Origin: Acinetobacter seifertii
GTDB taxonomy: Bacteria > Pseudomonadota > Gammaproteobacteria > Pseudomonadales > Moraxellaceae
Direction of reading: 5' to 3'
NCBI RefSeq assembly: GCF_000368065.1
Contig: NZ_KB851200.1
Span: forward strand, 1,915,204 to 1,979,203
Length of the DNA: 64,000 nt
The notes below the pieces were generated by a model. It was given only the letters and a program-made list of their open reading frames with translations, was not told where the DNA came from and did not search any database. Made by a program: the position numbers and the translations under genes. Numbering within the stretch: position 1 is the stretch's first letter; each line of letters begins with the position of its first letter. Shown in pieces: positions 29,572 through 38,247 of this stretch.

Positions 29572-30156
29572 TTGAAAACTACCAAAATGCGCAGCGCTTT
29601 TTAGATTTTCGCTCATTTGAATGGTTCCATAAACCTGCCCAAGATAAAAGCCCTTGCATACATGGCCCTTACGTTGATTATATTTGTAACGGCGCCTACA
29701 CCATCACCATTGCTCACCCTGTCATGATTCATGATCAGTTTATTGGTGTCATTGCTACCGATATTTTAGTTTCGGCTCTCGAAAAGCTACTTATGCCAAA
29801 ACTCAAAAATATCAAGCAAAAAGCAGTCATTATGAATGATTCATCTCGGGTCATTACTTCAAATGACATTAGCATCAGAACCGGAACATTATTTAAAGAA
29901 AAGACTGCTCAACAGTTTTTCTCACGACCGTGTCAGTCTTTCCAATTGGTCGTGATTTAAAAAGCAAAGAATAATGGTTCTTTATTCTAACTTTAGTGTG
30001 CCACCAAGGTGAAATAGCACTTTAAGCCTCTAGCTACTGTTCAAACTTTCTTCAATCAGACTTGTTTATTCAGGTCTAGGGGAAGTTTTGGCCTAAAAAT
30101 AGCATCGCCTTTCTGGATGAAAAGCAAAAACAACGAAATTTGAGGTTGAAAAGACA

Positions 30157-31204
30157 TGGAAAATAAAGCGTCTTCCTTAAAAAAACTATCTCTATGGCAA
30201 GTCAAGCCATGCAGCTCATTGATAACATCTCGGAAAAATACCAACTCAACTTTGACCGTAAATATGGCCATATTACTGCCGCCGTTCATGAAGGACATTT
30301 GGTTGGCTTAACCCAAGGCGCTGATGCACGAAAATATTTAGGCGAAGACCATACCCGTATTGTGGGTAAGCATGAACTGATGGACTATATTAAGTCGGAC
30401 TACTATACAGGTGGTTTAATTGATGAGTTAGGCGGACAAATCCATCCTTTAGCTTTAAACCGTGGCTTAATTTATGGCTTTTGCCAAAATGGCGGTACTG
30501 TTTATGAACAAACCGAAGTCATTTCAATAGTAGAAAAAGAAGATGGTATTTATGTTCACACAACAAATGCTGTAGTCAAAGCTAAAAAGTCTGTGGTGTT
30601 AGCAGTACACCATGCCTCGTTTAAACTTTTATCAGAACAAAGCAATACGACTATTCCGTTTTATACCTATGTAGCGACCACTGCTCCATTAGAACTGGAT
30701 ACCAAAGAGCTTCTGCCATTTGGACATCCTGTTTATGACACTCAGTTCCAGATTGATTACTACCGCCCTGTGTTTAACAACCGTTTATTGTTTGGTGGCC
30801 AAGGTACAGGAACATGTTGGGGACCAGAGAAAACTTTAAATTATTTAGAGCATCGAATTCATACCGTGTTCCCGCAAATTAAAAATCTAGAGATGGATTT
30901 TGTCTGGAGTGGCACTACCGATTTAACTGTAAATGGTGCAGTCGACAGTCGTAAGTTCGGCAATAAGTTCCCGATTTATGCTGTTCACGGCTGGAGCGGT
31001 CATGGCGTAGCACAAACGGTACGCATTGGTAAGGCGATTGCGAATGACTTTGTTGGGCAATCGAATGACTTTGAAATGTTATCTAAAATTGACCATCAAA
31101 ATATTATTTTTGGTCGTACCCTTGCCCCTGTCGTTATTCCACTCGCAAAAAGTATGTATGGCATCGGTGCAATGATTAACCCAGGCAAAATGGTATCTTT
31201 CTAA
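30157..31204 (+). pseudogene. Deletion fusion: permease start joined to a truncated FAD amine oxidoreductase
   Basis: A start at 30157 reads MENKASSLKKLSLWQV, the kind of opening seen in APC-type amino acid permeases, but then goes out of frame. From 30194 another frame runs 336 aa as a DAO-type FAD oxidoreductase like PuuB (gamma-glutamylputrescine oxidase), including GGLIDELGGQIHPLALNRG and the C-terminal YAVHGWSGHGVAQTVRIGKAIA. The N-terminal dinucleotide-binding GxGxxG region, about 90 residues, is missing. I infer a deletion removing most of a permease gene and the head of the oxidase. The product cannot bind FAD normally. Confidence 0.75.
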
Positions 31205-31226
31205 TTTATAAAAGCGTCATTTTTCT

Positions 31227-31262
31227 AAAAAAGGATTCGTACAGTTGTGTGAATCCTTTTTT
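31227..31262 (+). terminator. Terminator after the oxidoreductase remnant
   Basis: AAAAAAGGATTC and GAATCCTTTTTT enclose a 12-nt loop, 23 bp after the stop codon at 31204. The A- and T-flanks make it bidirectional. Confidence 0.85.
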
Positions 31263-31301
31263 AGATATTAATTAGAATTAGTTAAATAGGAATAGGTCTA
31301 T

Positions 31302-31815
31302 TTAGGCTTTAACTTGTTTATCAACTTGATTCATTAAGACTTCTATAAGCTCATCTTGCTTACCGTCAGCTACTGGAATTAAGTATACTTTTTTTATCAT
31401 TAGCAATACCTATACAATTAAAGTATTCCTTTTTAAAACCGTTCCAATGTCCAATACGATATTGATCAGTAATAATATTAAAATTATTAAATTTAACAGT
31501 TTTTATTCCACAAATTTTCAATATCAAAAAATCTTTTTTAAAATAAAATCTAAAAATAGTATAACGATAATACTTAAAAAAATTTCTAAATAAATAAACT
31601 AATCCACATATACTACTAATAATAGGATATAAATAATACAATGATATATTAATACCAAATAAATCTATTGCCCATTTATCAGATTCAAAAGGAGCAGGCG
31701 CTAATATAAACATACAAAATATGAGGAATATAATACCAAAAATTTCACCAACTATAAGTTTGGTACAAGCAGAATTTATAAGGTGTTCATATTTATATAG
31801 TTCTTTATAATGCAT
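31302..31815 (-). pseudogene. Small membrane protein gene with homopolymer frameshift
   Basis: The frame from 31815 encodes at least two hydrophobic helices (LIVGEIFGIIFLIFCMFILAP; ISLYYLYPIISSICGLVYLF), then a soluble tail, and stops at 31366. The break lies at a run of seven A on the coding strand (31389-31395). Dropping one A continues into KKVYLIPVADGKQDELIEVL and further, stopping at 31302. This protein-like tail suggests a full-length product of about 170 aa and either a frameshift mutation, phase variation or a sequencing error. Family not recognised. Confidence 0.65.
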
Positions 31816-31945
31816 TTTCTAAAACCTTTATTTTCTTATTCAACTTTATTCTTTTACGAATATAAATTCCTCTTGTTAACACTGTCAGAAATACAGTATC
31901 CCAGCAAACTTCATAGATAAAAGTATGTCCAGTTTTAACATTCAT
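31805..31945 (-). CDS. Possible small ORF coupled to the membrane protein gene
   Basis: A 46-codon ORF starts MNVKTGHTFIYEVCWDTVF and ends IKVLENAL. Its last codons overlap the start of the next gene (31815) by 11 bp, as in translationally coupled pairs. Its middle is mildly hydrophobic and its end is basic. There is no clear ribosome-binding site and no family is recognised. From 31946 to the TTG start at 32156 the DNA is AT-rich with no other gene seen. Confidence 0.35.
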   Translation of the reverse strand: MNVKTGHTFIYEVCWDTVFLTVLTRGIYIRKRIKLNKKIKVLENAL

Positions 31946-32155
31946 CTTTACATCATTACACTCTTAAAAGACTTACCTAGAACTTTGTCATTTCACTCAT
32001 CAACTTCTATTTTATTTGTATATCAAATAAATGTCTTCAATCATTTCAAATATTTGTAGTTTTCTATACTTGCAATTCATCACTATTTTCTGATTAGGCT
32101 AATGATGCACAATCCATTACAATAGCGTCGGCTTTTTTAGACAGCGCATAGTATT

Positions 32156-33514
32156 TTGAGTAACTCAACTTCCCAATTAAAACGTGGACTTAAAAATCGT
32201 CACATCCAGTTAATCGCTATGGGTGGTGCTGTGGGCACAGGACTGTTTTTAGGCTCTGCACAAGTCATTCAGTCTGCTGGTCCTTCAATCATTTTAGGTT
32301 ATGCCATTGTCGGTTTAGTTGCATTTTTAATTATGCGACAAATGGGTGAAATGATTGTAGAAGAACCTGTGGTTGGCTCTTTTAGCTACTTTGCACAAAA
32401 GTATTGGGGAAGATTTCCCGGTTTTTTATCGGGCTGGAACTATTGGGTAGTCTACATTTTAGTGGCTATGACTGAGCTTACCGCCGTAGCGAAATATGTA
32501 CATTATTGGTGGCCTCATATACCTGCGTGGGTTTCGGTTTTATTTTTCTTTGTACTGGTCACTTGCTTAAACCTAGGCAACGTTAAATTTTATGGCGAAT
32601 CTGAATTTTGGTTAGCCATTATTAAAGTTACCGCGGTCATTTCAATGATTGTGTTTGGCTTATATTTATTGCTTACAGCAGGCAATGACTCTATAGCGAG
32701 CTTTTCAAACCTATGGCAGCATGGCGGCTTTTTCCCGCATGGTTTTTCGGGTTTGTTCTATATGCTCGCCTTTTTAATGTTTGCATTTGGCGGTATTGAA
32801 CTGATTGGAATGACTGCTGCTGAAGCTGAGAATCCGGAAAAAAGTATTCCACAAGCCATTAAACAAGTTATTTTTCGAATCTTGATTTTTTACGTGGCTT
32901 CACTCGCAATTATTATGTCGCTTATTCCTTGGAACCAACTGGACCTGGGTGGTTTAGATAAAAGCCCATTTGTCATGATTCTTAGTCAGCTTGGCATTGG
33001 ATGGGCGGCACATTTACTGAACTTTATTATTTTGACTGCTGCACTGTCAGTTTATAACAGCGGCATGTATGCCAACAGCCGTATGTTGTACGGACTAGCA
33101 GTACAAGGCAATGCCCCTAAAGTCTTTGGACAAGTAAGCAAACAAGGCGTACCAACAGCCGCTGTTATCTTCTCTTCTATACTGATTTTTGGGTGTGTTT
33201 TACTTAATTATTTTGTACCAGAAGAAGCTTTAAGCCATCTTATGTACATGGCTGTTGCAGCTTTAGTTTTAAACTGGGCGATTATTAGCTTTACCCACTT
33301 AAAGTTTAAAAAGGCCATGAAACTTGAAGGACAAGTTGCCAAATTCCCTGCTCTATTTTCACCTTTAAGTAACTATGTCGTGCTCGTTTTTATCGGCATG
33401 ATTTTATACATTATGTGGACTCAAGGCTTTAAAGAATCGGTAATTTTGATTCCAATCTGGATTACTTTAATGCTTGGTTTATATAAAGTTTTAAGGTTAG
33501 ATAAATCACTTTGA
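32156..33514 (+). CDS. Amino acid permease (AAT family, AroP/GABA permease-like)
   Basis: The 452-aa, 12-helix permease has the family opening LKNRHIQLIAMGGAVGTGLFLGSAQVIQ, the FAFGGIELIGMTAAEAENPEKSIPQAI motif and the NSGMYANSRMLYGLA segment. The start codon is TTG at 32156. It is paralogous to the broken cycA-like permease but distinct from it. It takes up an amino acid or GABA-like substrate, unspecified. Confidence 0.88.
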   Translation: MSNSTSQLKRGLKNRHIQLIAMGGAVGTGLFLGSAQVIQSAGPSIILGYAIVGLVAFLIMRQMGEMIVEEPVVGSFSYFAQKYWGRFPGFLSGWNYWVVYILVAMTELTAVAKYVHYWWPHIPAWVSVLFFFVLVTCLNLGNVKFYGESEFWLAIIKVTAVISMIVFGLYLLLTAGNDSIASFSNLWQHGGFFPHGFSGLFYMLAFLMFAFGGIELIGMTAAEAENPEKSIPQAIKQVIFRILIFYVASLAIIMSLIPWNQLDLGGLDKSPFVMILSQLGIGWAAHLLNFIILTAALSVYNSGMYANSRMLYGLAVQGNAPKVFGQVSKQGVPTAAVIFSSILIFGCVLLNYFVPEEALSHLMYMAVAALVLNWAIISFTHLKFKKAMKLEGQVAKFPALFSPLSNYVVLVFIGMILYIMWTQGFKESVILIPIWITLMLGLYKVLRLDKSL

Positions 33515-33522
33515 ACATCCTA

Positions 33523-33558
33523 AAAGGCTTATTCAAATAGAATAAGCCTTTCTTGTTT
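33523..33558 (+). terminator. Terminator after the AAT permease
   Basis: AAAGGCTTATTC and GAATAAGCCTTT form a perfect 12-bp stem with a 5-nt loop, followed by CTTGTTTT, 8 bp after the stop codon. Confidence 0.85.
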
Positions 33559-33758
33559 TAGGAATGTATAAACATGCTTGCTCTTAGTGTAAATCTAATC
33601 AAGCCAAATATTTATCTTGTTTCTGATCAATCACCCATCACTTAGTAGTTTTTAAATATATGCTATCCATTTAAAAATGGTGCTTAAGATATTTTTAAGA
33701 GATGATTATTAAAGTATAAGTGTTTACATGATCTATAAATATTTGTGCCAATGTTCAG

Positions 33759-33905
33759 CTAAAATCGTGGCTGACCAGGTATATCGTTGCGATCACCAAT
33801 CAGGAAAAAGACGCTTCGCCATAAGTCGTGTTCTTTACCCACTTTACTGATTTTGCTCCATTCACTGCGTCGCTTAATGATGAAAGACAGGAAAAATTTT
33901 ATGGA
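33759..33905 (-). pseudogene. C-terminal remnant of an unidentified gene
   Basis: On the minus strand an open stretch ending at 33759 encodes a protein-like tail containing IIKRRSEWSKISKVGKEHD and LWRSVFFLIGDRNDIPGQ. Its composition is more GC-rich than the surroundings. It has no start and runs into the 5' end of the plus-strand zinc-ribbon gene. The frame at 33787 on the plus strand is its shadow. I cannot name the family. Confidence 0.4.
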
Positions 33906-34260
33906 AAAAACGCTGCAATGCCCAAAGTGTGGTTCTACAGAAATTGAAACACGTGATCATGACAAACTACTTAAAACCACTGGCGGTGTTTTACTAACAG
34001 CTGCGGGAACAACAGCGGGTACCGTAGGCGGTGCTGCAACAGGTGCTTCTATAGGAGCAGCGATTGGTACAGTTGCTGGACCATTAGGTGTAATTGTTGG
34101 CGGTACTGTAGGAACTTTTGTCGGTGCAATCAGTGCAGGTATTACTGGTGGTGTAGTTGGCAATATTTTTGGTAAAAAAGCAGGTGTAATGATCGACAAA
34201 AATATATTTCAGGATTACCGCTGCCTAAAATGTAAATACCGTTTTAAAGTAAAGAAATAA
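33901..34260 (+). CDS. Zinc-ribbon protein with glycine-zipper hydrophobic core
   Basis: The 119-aa protein has an N-terminal CPKC half-ribbon and a C-terminal CLKC half. Between them lies a long Gly/Ala/Thr-rich segment with repeated GxxxG spacing (GGAATGASIGAAIGTVAGPLG ...). The two CxxC pairs could form one zinc ribbon bringing the termini together around a membrane-inserted glycine zipper. The frame is open upstream to 33787, but that part shadows the remnant on the other strand, and the ATG at 33901 is preferred. Confidence 0.7.
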   Translation: MEKTLQCPKCGSTEIETRDHDKLLKTTGGVLLTAAGTTAGTVGGAATGASIGAAIGTVAGPLGVIVGGTVGTFVGAISAGITGGVVGNIFGKKAGVMIDKNIFQDYRCLKCKYRFKVKK

Positions 34261-34401
34261 TCTAATTTCAATTGAATTAAGCAGGTAAAATCAATTTTCA
34301 ACTGACTCTCCTGCTTAAACTCAACTTTTATAAAGTTCCTCAAATCATAAAGATATGAAGCAACTTATCTAATAAATTAAAACCCAAATTCAGATTTTAA
34401 T

Positions 34402-35079
34402 TTACTTCGCAATTCCATCTTGTTGGTACTGAGGTGAGCGTGGGCCATATAACAAACCTGTACCCGGACTATAAGGAGTCGGAGTAAACAGTTGAGCATT
34501 TACCATACTTGCTATTGGATAAGCACGATCATTAAAGTTGCTAGAAATCTGTTCAACCAAAGCACCGACTACAGCACCAAGTAAACCAGAGTTACCATCA
34601 CTACTTGATTGGGATAACTTTTTCTCACCTGTCCAAATCACATCACCTGTTTTTAAATCAACAAGTTTTGCATCTGCACTTACTGTGGCAACACTTTGAA
34701 TCACTTGGTATTTAGAGCCATATTCTTTAATTCGAATGTATAAAGCAGCATCTGCACCAAAAATCTCTTGTAATTTTTGAGGAGCAATAGACTGCGCATC
34801 ACTGCCATTGGTGACACCATTCTCTTTAAACATGTTGTCTACAACAGAGATGGGAAAAACATAATAGCCAGCTTCTGCTACAGGCGCTATTACGGTTGGC
34901 CAATAACTGTAAGTCGCTTTTACATCTGGTGAATCATTGACTGGTGGCAATACCAAAATTGACTTTGGCATATGAGCTTTATAAGCGGTTATGTCTTTAT
35001 TCGGTGCTGGAGTGACTGCACATCCAGTAAATGTAATGCTAGAAATAACCAAACCAGCAATTAGCAACTTCTTAATCAT
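34402..35079 (-). CDS. GNA1162-family (DUF799) lipoprotein
   Basis: The 225-aa lipoprotein (lipobox FTGC) matches the GNA1162/DUF799 family: NKDITAYKAHMPKSILVLPPVNDSPDVKATYSY, SADAKLVDLKTGDVIWTGEKK. It is the last gene of a three-gene operon with DUF4810 and CsgG-like lipoproteins, common in proteobacteria and thought to build an envelope assembly. Its start overlaps the DUF4810 stop by 4 bp. Confidence 0.85.
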   Translation of the reverse strand: MIKKLLIAGLVISSITFTGCAVTPAPNKDITAYKAHMPKSILVLPPVNDSPDVKATYSYWPTVIAPVAEAGYYVFPISVVDNMFKENGVTNGSDAQSIAPQKLQEIFGADAALYIRIKEYGSKYQVIQSVATVSADAKLVDLKTGDVIWTGEKKLSQSSSDGNSGLLGAVVGALVEQISSNFNDRAYPIASMVNAQLFTPTPYSPGTGLLYGPRSPQYQQDGIAK

Positions 35080-35444
35080 GATTTTGTATTCCCACCATTC
35101 GCATTCATTTTTTGCAATAAGCGATCCATTAAAACCGTAGACTCTGGATAGACTTGACGTTCAAGCTGGAAATACTCGATTGCTTTTTGAGAATTATTTT
35201 CTTGTAAATACAATAACCCTAAATGCGCATATAACCCCGGCGGAACAGCTAGGCCCTTACCTTTAGTTTTTTGAATCTCAGCTTCTAATGTCGTGATTTG
35301 TGCACTTGGTGTCGCTTTTTCAGGTGCGGTATACATCAAATAAGTTTGATGCGGATAACTTCCCCAATTATATAAAGATTGAGGACCAGTGGCACAGCCC
35401 ACCAATCCCAAAGCAAAAACACTACTTAAAACAATTTTTTTCAT
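35076..35444 (-). CDS. DUF4810 lipoprotein
   Basis: The 122-aa lipoprotein (lipobox LVGC) shows the DUF4810 pattern: YNWGSYPHQTYLMYTAPEKATP at the N-terminus and a TPR-like helical part, PPGLYAHLGLLYLQENNSQKAIEYFQLERQVYPES. It is the middle gene of the CsgG/DUF4810/GNA1162 operon. Confidence 0.85.
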   Translation of the reverse strand: MKKIVLSSVFALGLVGCATGPQSLYNWGSYPHQTYLMYTAPEKATPSAQITTLEAEIQKTKGKGLAVPPGLYAHLGLLYLQENNSQKAIEYFQLERQVYPESTVLMDRLLQKMNANGGNTKS

Positions 35445-35461
35445 CTAACACATATCCAAAA

Positions 35462-36133
35462 TTATTGAATTGACCAACGGTTATTTTGAATATCTGTTAC
35501 AAGATTATTTACTGCTTCACGAACAGCTAAATCGAGCACTTTACCATTTAAAGTAGAATCGTAAGAGGCAGTAGAACCAAAGCCTAAGACTTCACGTGCA
35601 CCTAATGCATATTCACCAGCACCTTGTACTGAGTGCACAACTTCTGAAGTTTTTACATCAATAATATTTAAATTAACTTTTGCATAAGCAACTTGCTGTT
35701 TACCGCGGCCTAAAATACCAAATAGTTGCTGATCACCAACTTCTTTACGGCCAAACTCAGATACATCACCAGTAATCACATAACGAGCACCTTTAATAGA
35801 TTGAGCAGTATTGCTATAACCTACTTCTTGTTTTATTTCAGATAAATTGTCGCGATTTAAAACTGAGAAATAACCAGTTTGCTGCAAATGTGTCTCAAGA
35901 ATTGTTTTCGCTTGGCCACCTAAACGGTCTACATTATCTGAGAAAACTCCTCTCATATAACTAGAGCGGTTATCAAACTTACCAATAGAAACAGGAGCTT
36001 TTACTCCATTATATTTAATTGCAGAAGTTGCTGCGGTGACTTGAGAACTTTGTATCGTTCTTGATGTTTCAGTGGTTGAACATGCGATTAAACTAAAAGA
36101 ACTCGCCATAGTAATGATTAATATTTTTTTCAT
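35462..36133 (-). CDS. CsgG-family lipoprotein
   Basis: The 223-aa CsgG/HfaB-like outer-membrane lipoprotein has lipobox LIAC. Core motifs include VSIGKFDNRSSY, TGYFSVLNRDNLSEIKQE and ARYVITGDVSEFGRK. The frame extends to 36172, but the Met at 36133 gives a normal lipoprotein signal (MKKILIITMASSFSLIAC). No curli subunits are nearby, so a curli role is not implied. About 310 bp to the next gene on the right is AT-rich and otherwise empty. Confidence 0.85.
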   Translation of the reverse strand: MKKILIITMASSFSLIACSTTETSRTIQSSQVTAATSAIKYNGVKAPVSIGKFDNRSSYMRGVFSDNVDRLGGQAKTILETHLQQTGYFSVLNRDNLSEIKQEVGYSNTAQSIKGARYVITGDVSEFGRKEVGDQQLFGILGRGKQQVAYAKVNLNIIDVKTSEVVHSVQGAGEYALGAREVLGFGSTASYDSTLNGKVLDLAVREAVNNLVTDIQNNRWSIQ

Positions 36134-36444
36134 GTTTACTCTATAAAGATAACTAAAATACAAAGAATACATATTATATACAAAAAGACTATCAAATGAG
36201 CTTCTAAATTAATCCGTGAGCAAAAATCTGATCAATTAAATTAAAACTTTTAAGTAATCCACTTATTATTTTCTGAATATTTAATCATAAGAAGCATATA
36301 AATAAATAGTCACTCCAATGAGCTGTATATGCTTACGAAGTCACTTAGAAAAATTCTATCTGTCCAATCAAAATCAGCTACTTACTTTACGCTACTTATA
36401 AGATATGAAAGAATTGCGACCTCATATAACTTTTGAAATTTAAA

Positions 36445-36915
36445 ATGAGAAAAATATTATTTTTAAGTTTAGTCAGTCTGCTTAGCTCATATAGCTTTGC
36501 AGAAGATAATAATTCGGTTTATAGAGGAATGGGTACTGGGCCTCAGGATTTTTTAAAGTTTCAAATACTCAAACAAAAAGGCTTTTTAGCCAAGAAACCT
36601 AATATTTCGCGAGCAGACTATAACGATATATACAAACTCAAAAGGCCTTATGAGTTTATGGGACAAAACGTTGTACTCATTTCGGATGAATATATGTCTG
36701 AATATGTGGGCTGTTGTGTAAGTGAAGGTTGGGGAGCCGTATTTAAGCAAACTTCTAATTTGAAATTGATTGAAAAATTTGCGAAAACAAATCAATGTAG
36801 TGTCGGACCTATAGAGTCAACCAGTGATTACTATGGCTTTAAAATTCGTTCTCTGCCAAAAGGTAATTATTATGAATTATCATGCCGTGAACGTGACTTA
36901 GCTCAGTCTGAATGA
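36445..36915 (+). CDS. Hypothetical exported protein
   Basis: The 156-aa protein has a signal peptide (MRKILFLSLVSLLSSYSFA). The mature part contains a CC pair (YVGCCVSEGWGAVF) and two further Cys (NQCSVG, YELSCRE), suggesting periplasmic disulfides. The upstream TTG at 36433 is not needed. Family not recognised. Confidence 0.65.
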   Translation: MRKILFLSLVSLLSSYSFAEDNNSVYRGMGTGPQDFLKFQILKQKGFLAKKPNISRADYNDIYKLKRPYEFMGQNVVLISDEYMSEYVGCCVSEGWGAVFKQTSNLKLIEKFAKTNQCSVGPIESTSDYYGFKIRSLPKGNYYELSCRERDLAQSE

Positions 36916-36963
36916 GTTAAAATTAAAATCTGAAAATAAATAATAGTTTTTAAAATCTCTGAT

Positions 36964-36993
36964 AAAGACAGACAAATATCTTTGTCTGTCTTT
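36964..36993. terminator. Bidirectional terminator
   Basis: AAAGACAGACAAA and TTTGTCTGTCTTT form a perfect 13-bp stem with a 4-nt loop. It lies between the exported-protein gene and the convergent hydrolase gene. Confidence 0.85.
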
Positions 36994-37003
36994 CTTATTA
37001 AAA

Positions 37004-37834
37004 TTAAGATCTAATAAATTCCAACAGATCTTTATTAATTGTTTCTGCTTCGGTAGTCGGCATTCCATGAGGGAATCCTGGATAAGTAATTAACTTACCA
37101 TTTTGAACAAGCTCTGCAGATAATTTACCCGAAATTTCAATAGGAACAATTTGATCATCTTCACCATGCATAACAAGAACAGGAATCTTAATTTTCTTTA
37201 AATCTTCGGTGAAATCAGTCTGAGAAAACGCAACAATTCCATCATAATGAGCTTTAGCTCCACCCATCATTCCTTGACGCCACCAATTTAAGATAACTGG
37301 CTCTGATACTTTTGCACCTGGACGGTTGTACCCATAGAAAGGACCTGCTGGCACATCGTAATAAAACTGAGAACGATTTTTAAAAAGTTGATTTTGAAGA
37401 TCGTCAAAAACCTCTTTTGGTAAACCATTTGGATTATTCTCAGTTTTAACCATTAGCGGAGGAACTGCACTAATAAGCACAGCTTTAGCAACTGGATCAT
37501 TTTGATAATTAGCAACATAATGTGCTACTTCTCCCCCTCCTGTAGAATGGCCAACGTGCACTGCTCCATGAACACCGAGATGATCAACTACTGCGGCAAC
37601 ATCAGAAGCATAATGATCCATATCATGACCATCCCAAACTTGAGATGATCGACCGTGACCACGTCGATCATGAGCAACGACGCGGAAACCTTCTTTAAGA
37701 AAGAAAAGTAATTGTGCATCCCAATCATCTGAGCTTAGTGGCCAGCCATGATGGAAGAAAATAACAGGAGCATCTTTCGGCCCCCAATCTTTATAAAAAA
37801 TTTCTACATTATCTTTTGTAGTTACATAGCCCAT
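37004..37834 (-). CDS. Alpha/beta hydrolase, cofactor-free haloperoxidase type
   Basis: The 276-aa alpha/beta hydrolase has nucleophile Ser97 in GHSTGGGE, the acid in HGEDDQIVP and the histidine in GFPHGMPT. These, with FHHGWPLSSDDWDAQ and AHDRRGHGRSSQ, mark the non-haem chloroperoxidase/esterase group. It is divergent from the OhrR gene across the palindromic operator, so it is probably induced by organic peroxides. Perhydrolase or esterase activity is inferred. Confidence 0.85.
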   Translation of the reverse strand: MGYVTTKDNVEIFYKDWGPKDAPVIFFHHGWPLSSDDWDAQLLFFLKEGFRVVAHDRRGHGRSSQVWDGHDMDHYASDVAAVVDHLGVHGAVHVGHSTGGGEVAHYVANYQNDPVAKAVLISAVPPLMVKTENNPNGLPKEVFDDLQNQLFKNRSQFYYDVPAGPFYGYNRPGAKVSEPVILNWWRQGMMGGAKAHYDGIVAFSQTDFTEDLKKIKIPVLVMHGEDDQIVPIEISGKLSAELVQNGKLITYPGFPHGMPTTEAETINKDLLEFIRS

Positions 37835-38082
37835 TTTATGCTCCTAAATAGAAGTTATCACTTTTAATTCATTCAATTGAAAGCTATAAGCTGCAAATTG
37901 CTAACCTACAACCTAGGAATATCAACACTAAATTTCATGTTGATGTTTTTTTAAGAAGGCGTAACAAATTTACCCTCAACTCGTTAGAGTTTTCAAAAAC
38001 TTATTTATCGCTACCGTCAACTAGAAGTACTAATTGCCTGAGTTGATACAACTACCGCAAGCAACATTTAGTTATTGAAAGA

Positions 38083-38164
38083 GATAGTTTTCTCATATCA
38101 AACCTATTTTTAAATATAGATAAATTTGTTTTTAGAACAAATAGTTTGATATCAAACTATTTGT
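38083..38164. promoter_or_regulatory. Palindromic OhrR-type operators
   Basis: A perfect 28-bp palindrome at 38137-38164 is centred on TTTGATATCAAA and lies 83 bp upstream of the ohrR start. A second, imperfect copy (AGATAGTTT...ATATCAAACctATTT) lies at 38083-38109. The rest of the 413-bp divergent region contains no gene that I can see. I infer autoregulation by OhrR and control of the hydrolase gene. Confidence 0.65.
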
Positions 38165-38247
38165 ATAATTATTATTTGCACACATTATTAATTAAGTCAA
38201 ATATTTTTTATACTAACTACTTAAAACCTGAAATCATTTTTCACAAT

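Larger units (their letters stand above)
27927..29960 (+). pseudogene. Cache-domain sensor protein split by an IS256-family element
   Basis: The N-terminal 109 codons (27927-28253) and the C-terminal part (29580-29960) form one continuous frame once the IS and one 8-bp duplication are removed. The joint reads LHQAKLEN-YQNAQRFLDF. The restored protein is about 236 aa with a PDC/cache-like core (IHGPYVDYICNGAYTITIAHPVMIHDQFIGVIATDI) and no membrane segments, so it resembles a soluble small-molecule sensor found near polyamine catabolism genes. The IS leaves a 116-aa truncated product. Confidence 0.85.

Noticed and set aside
33787..33900. N-terminal extension of the zinc-ribbon protein
   Set aside because: The codons shadow a more protein-like frame on the minus strand, and the ATG at 33901 directly precedes the CxxC motif.
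35462..36133. Curli secretion system
   Set aside because: The CsgG-like gene is in the common CsgG/DUF4810/GNA1162 operon; no curli subunits or CsgE/F are nearby.
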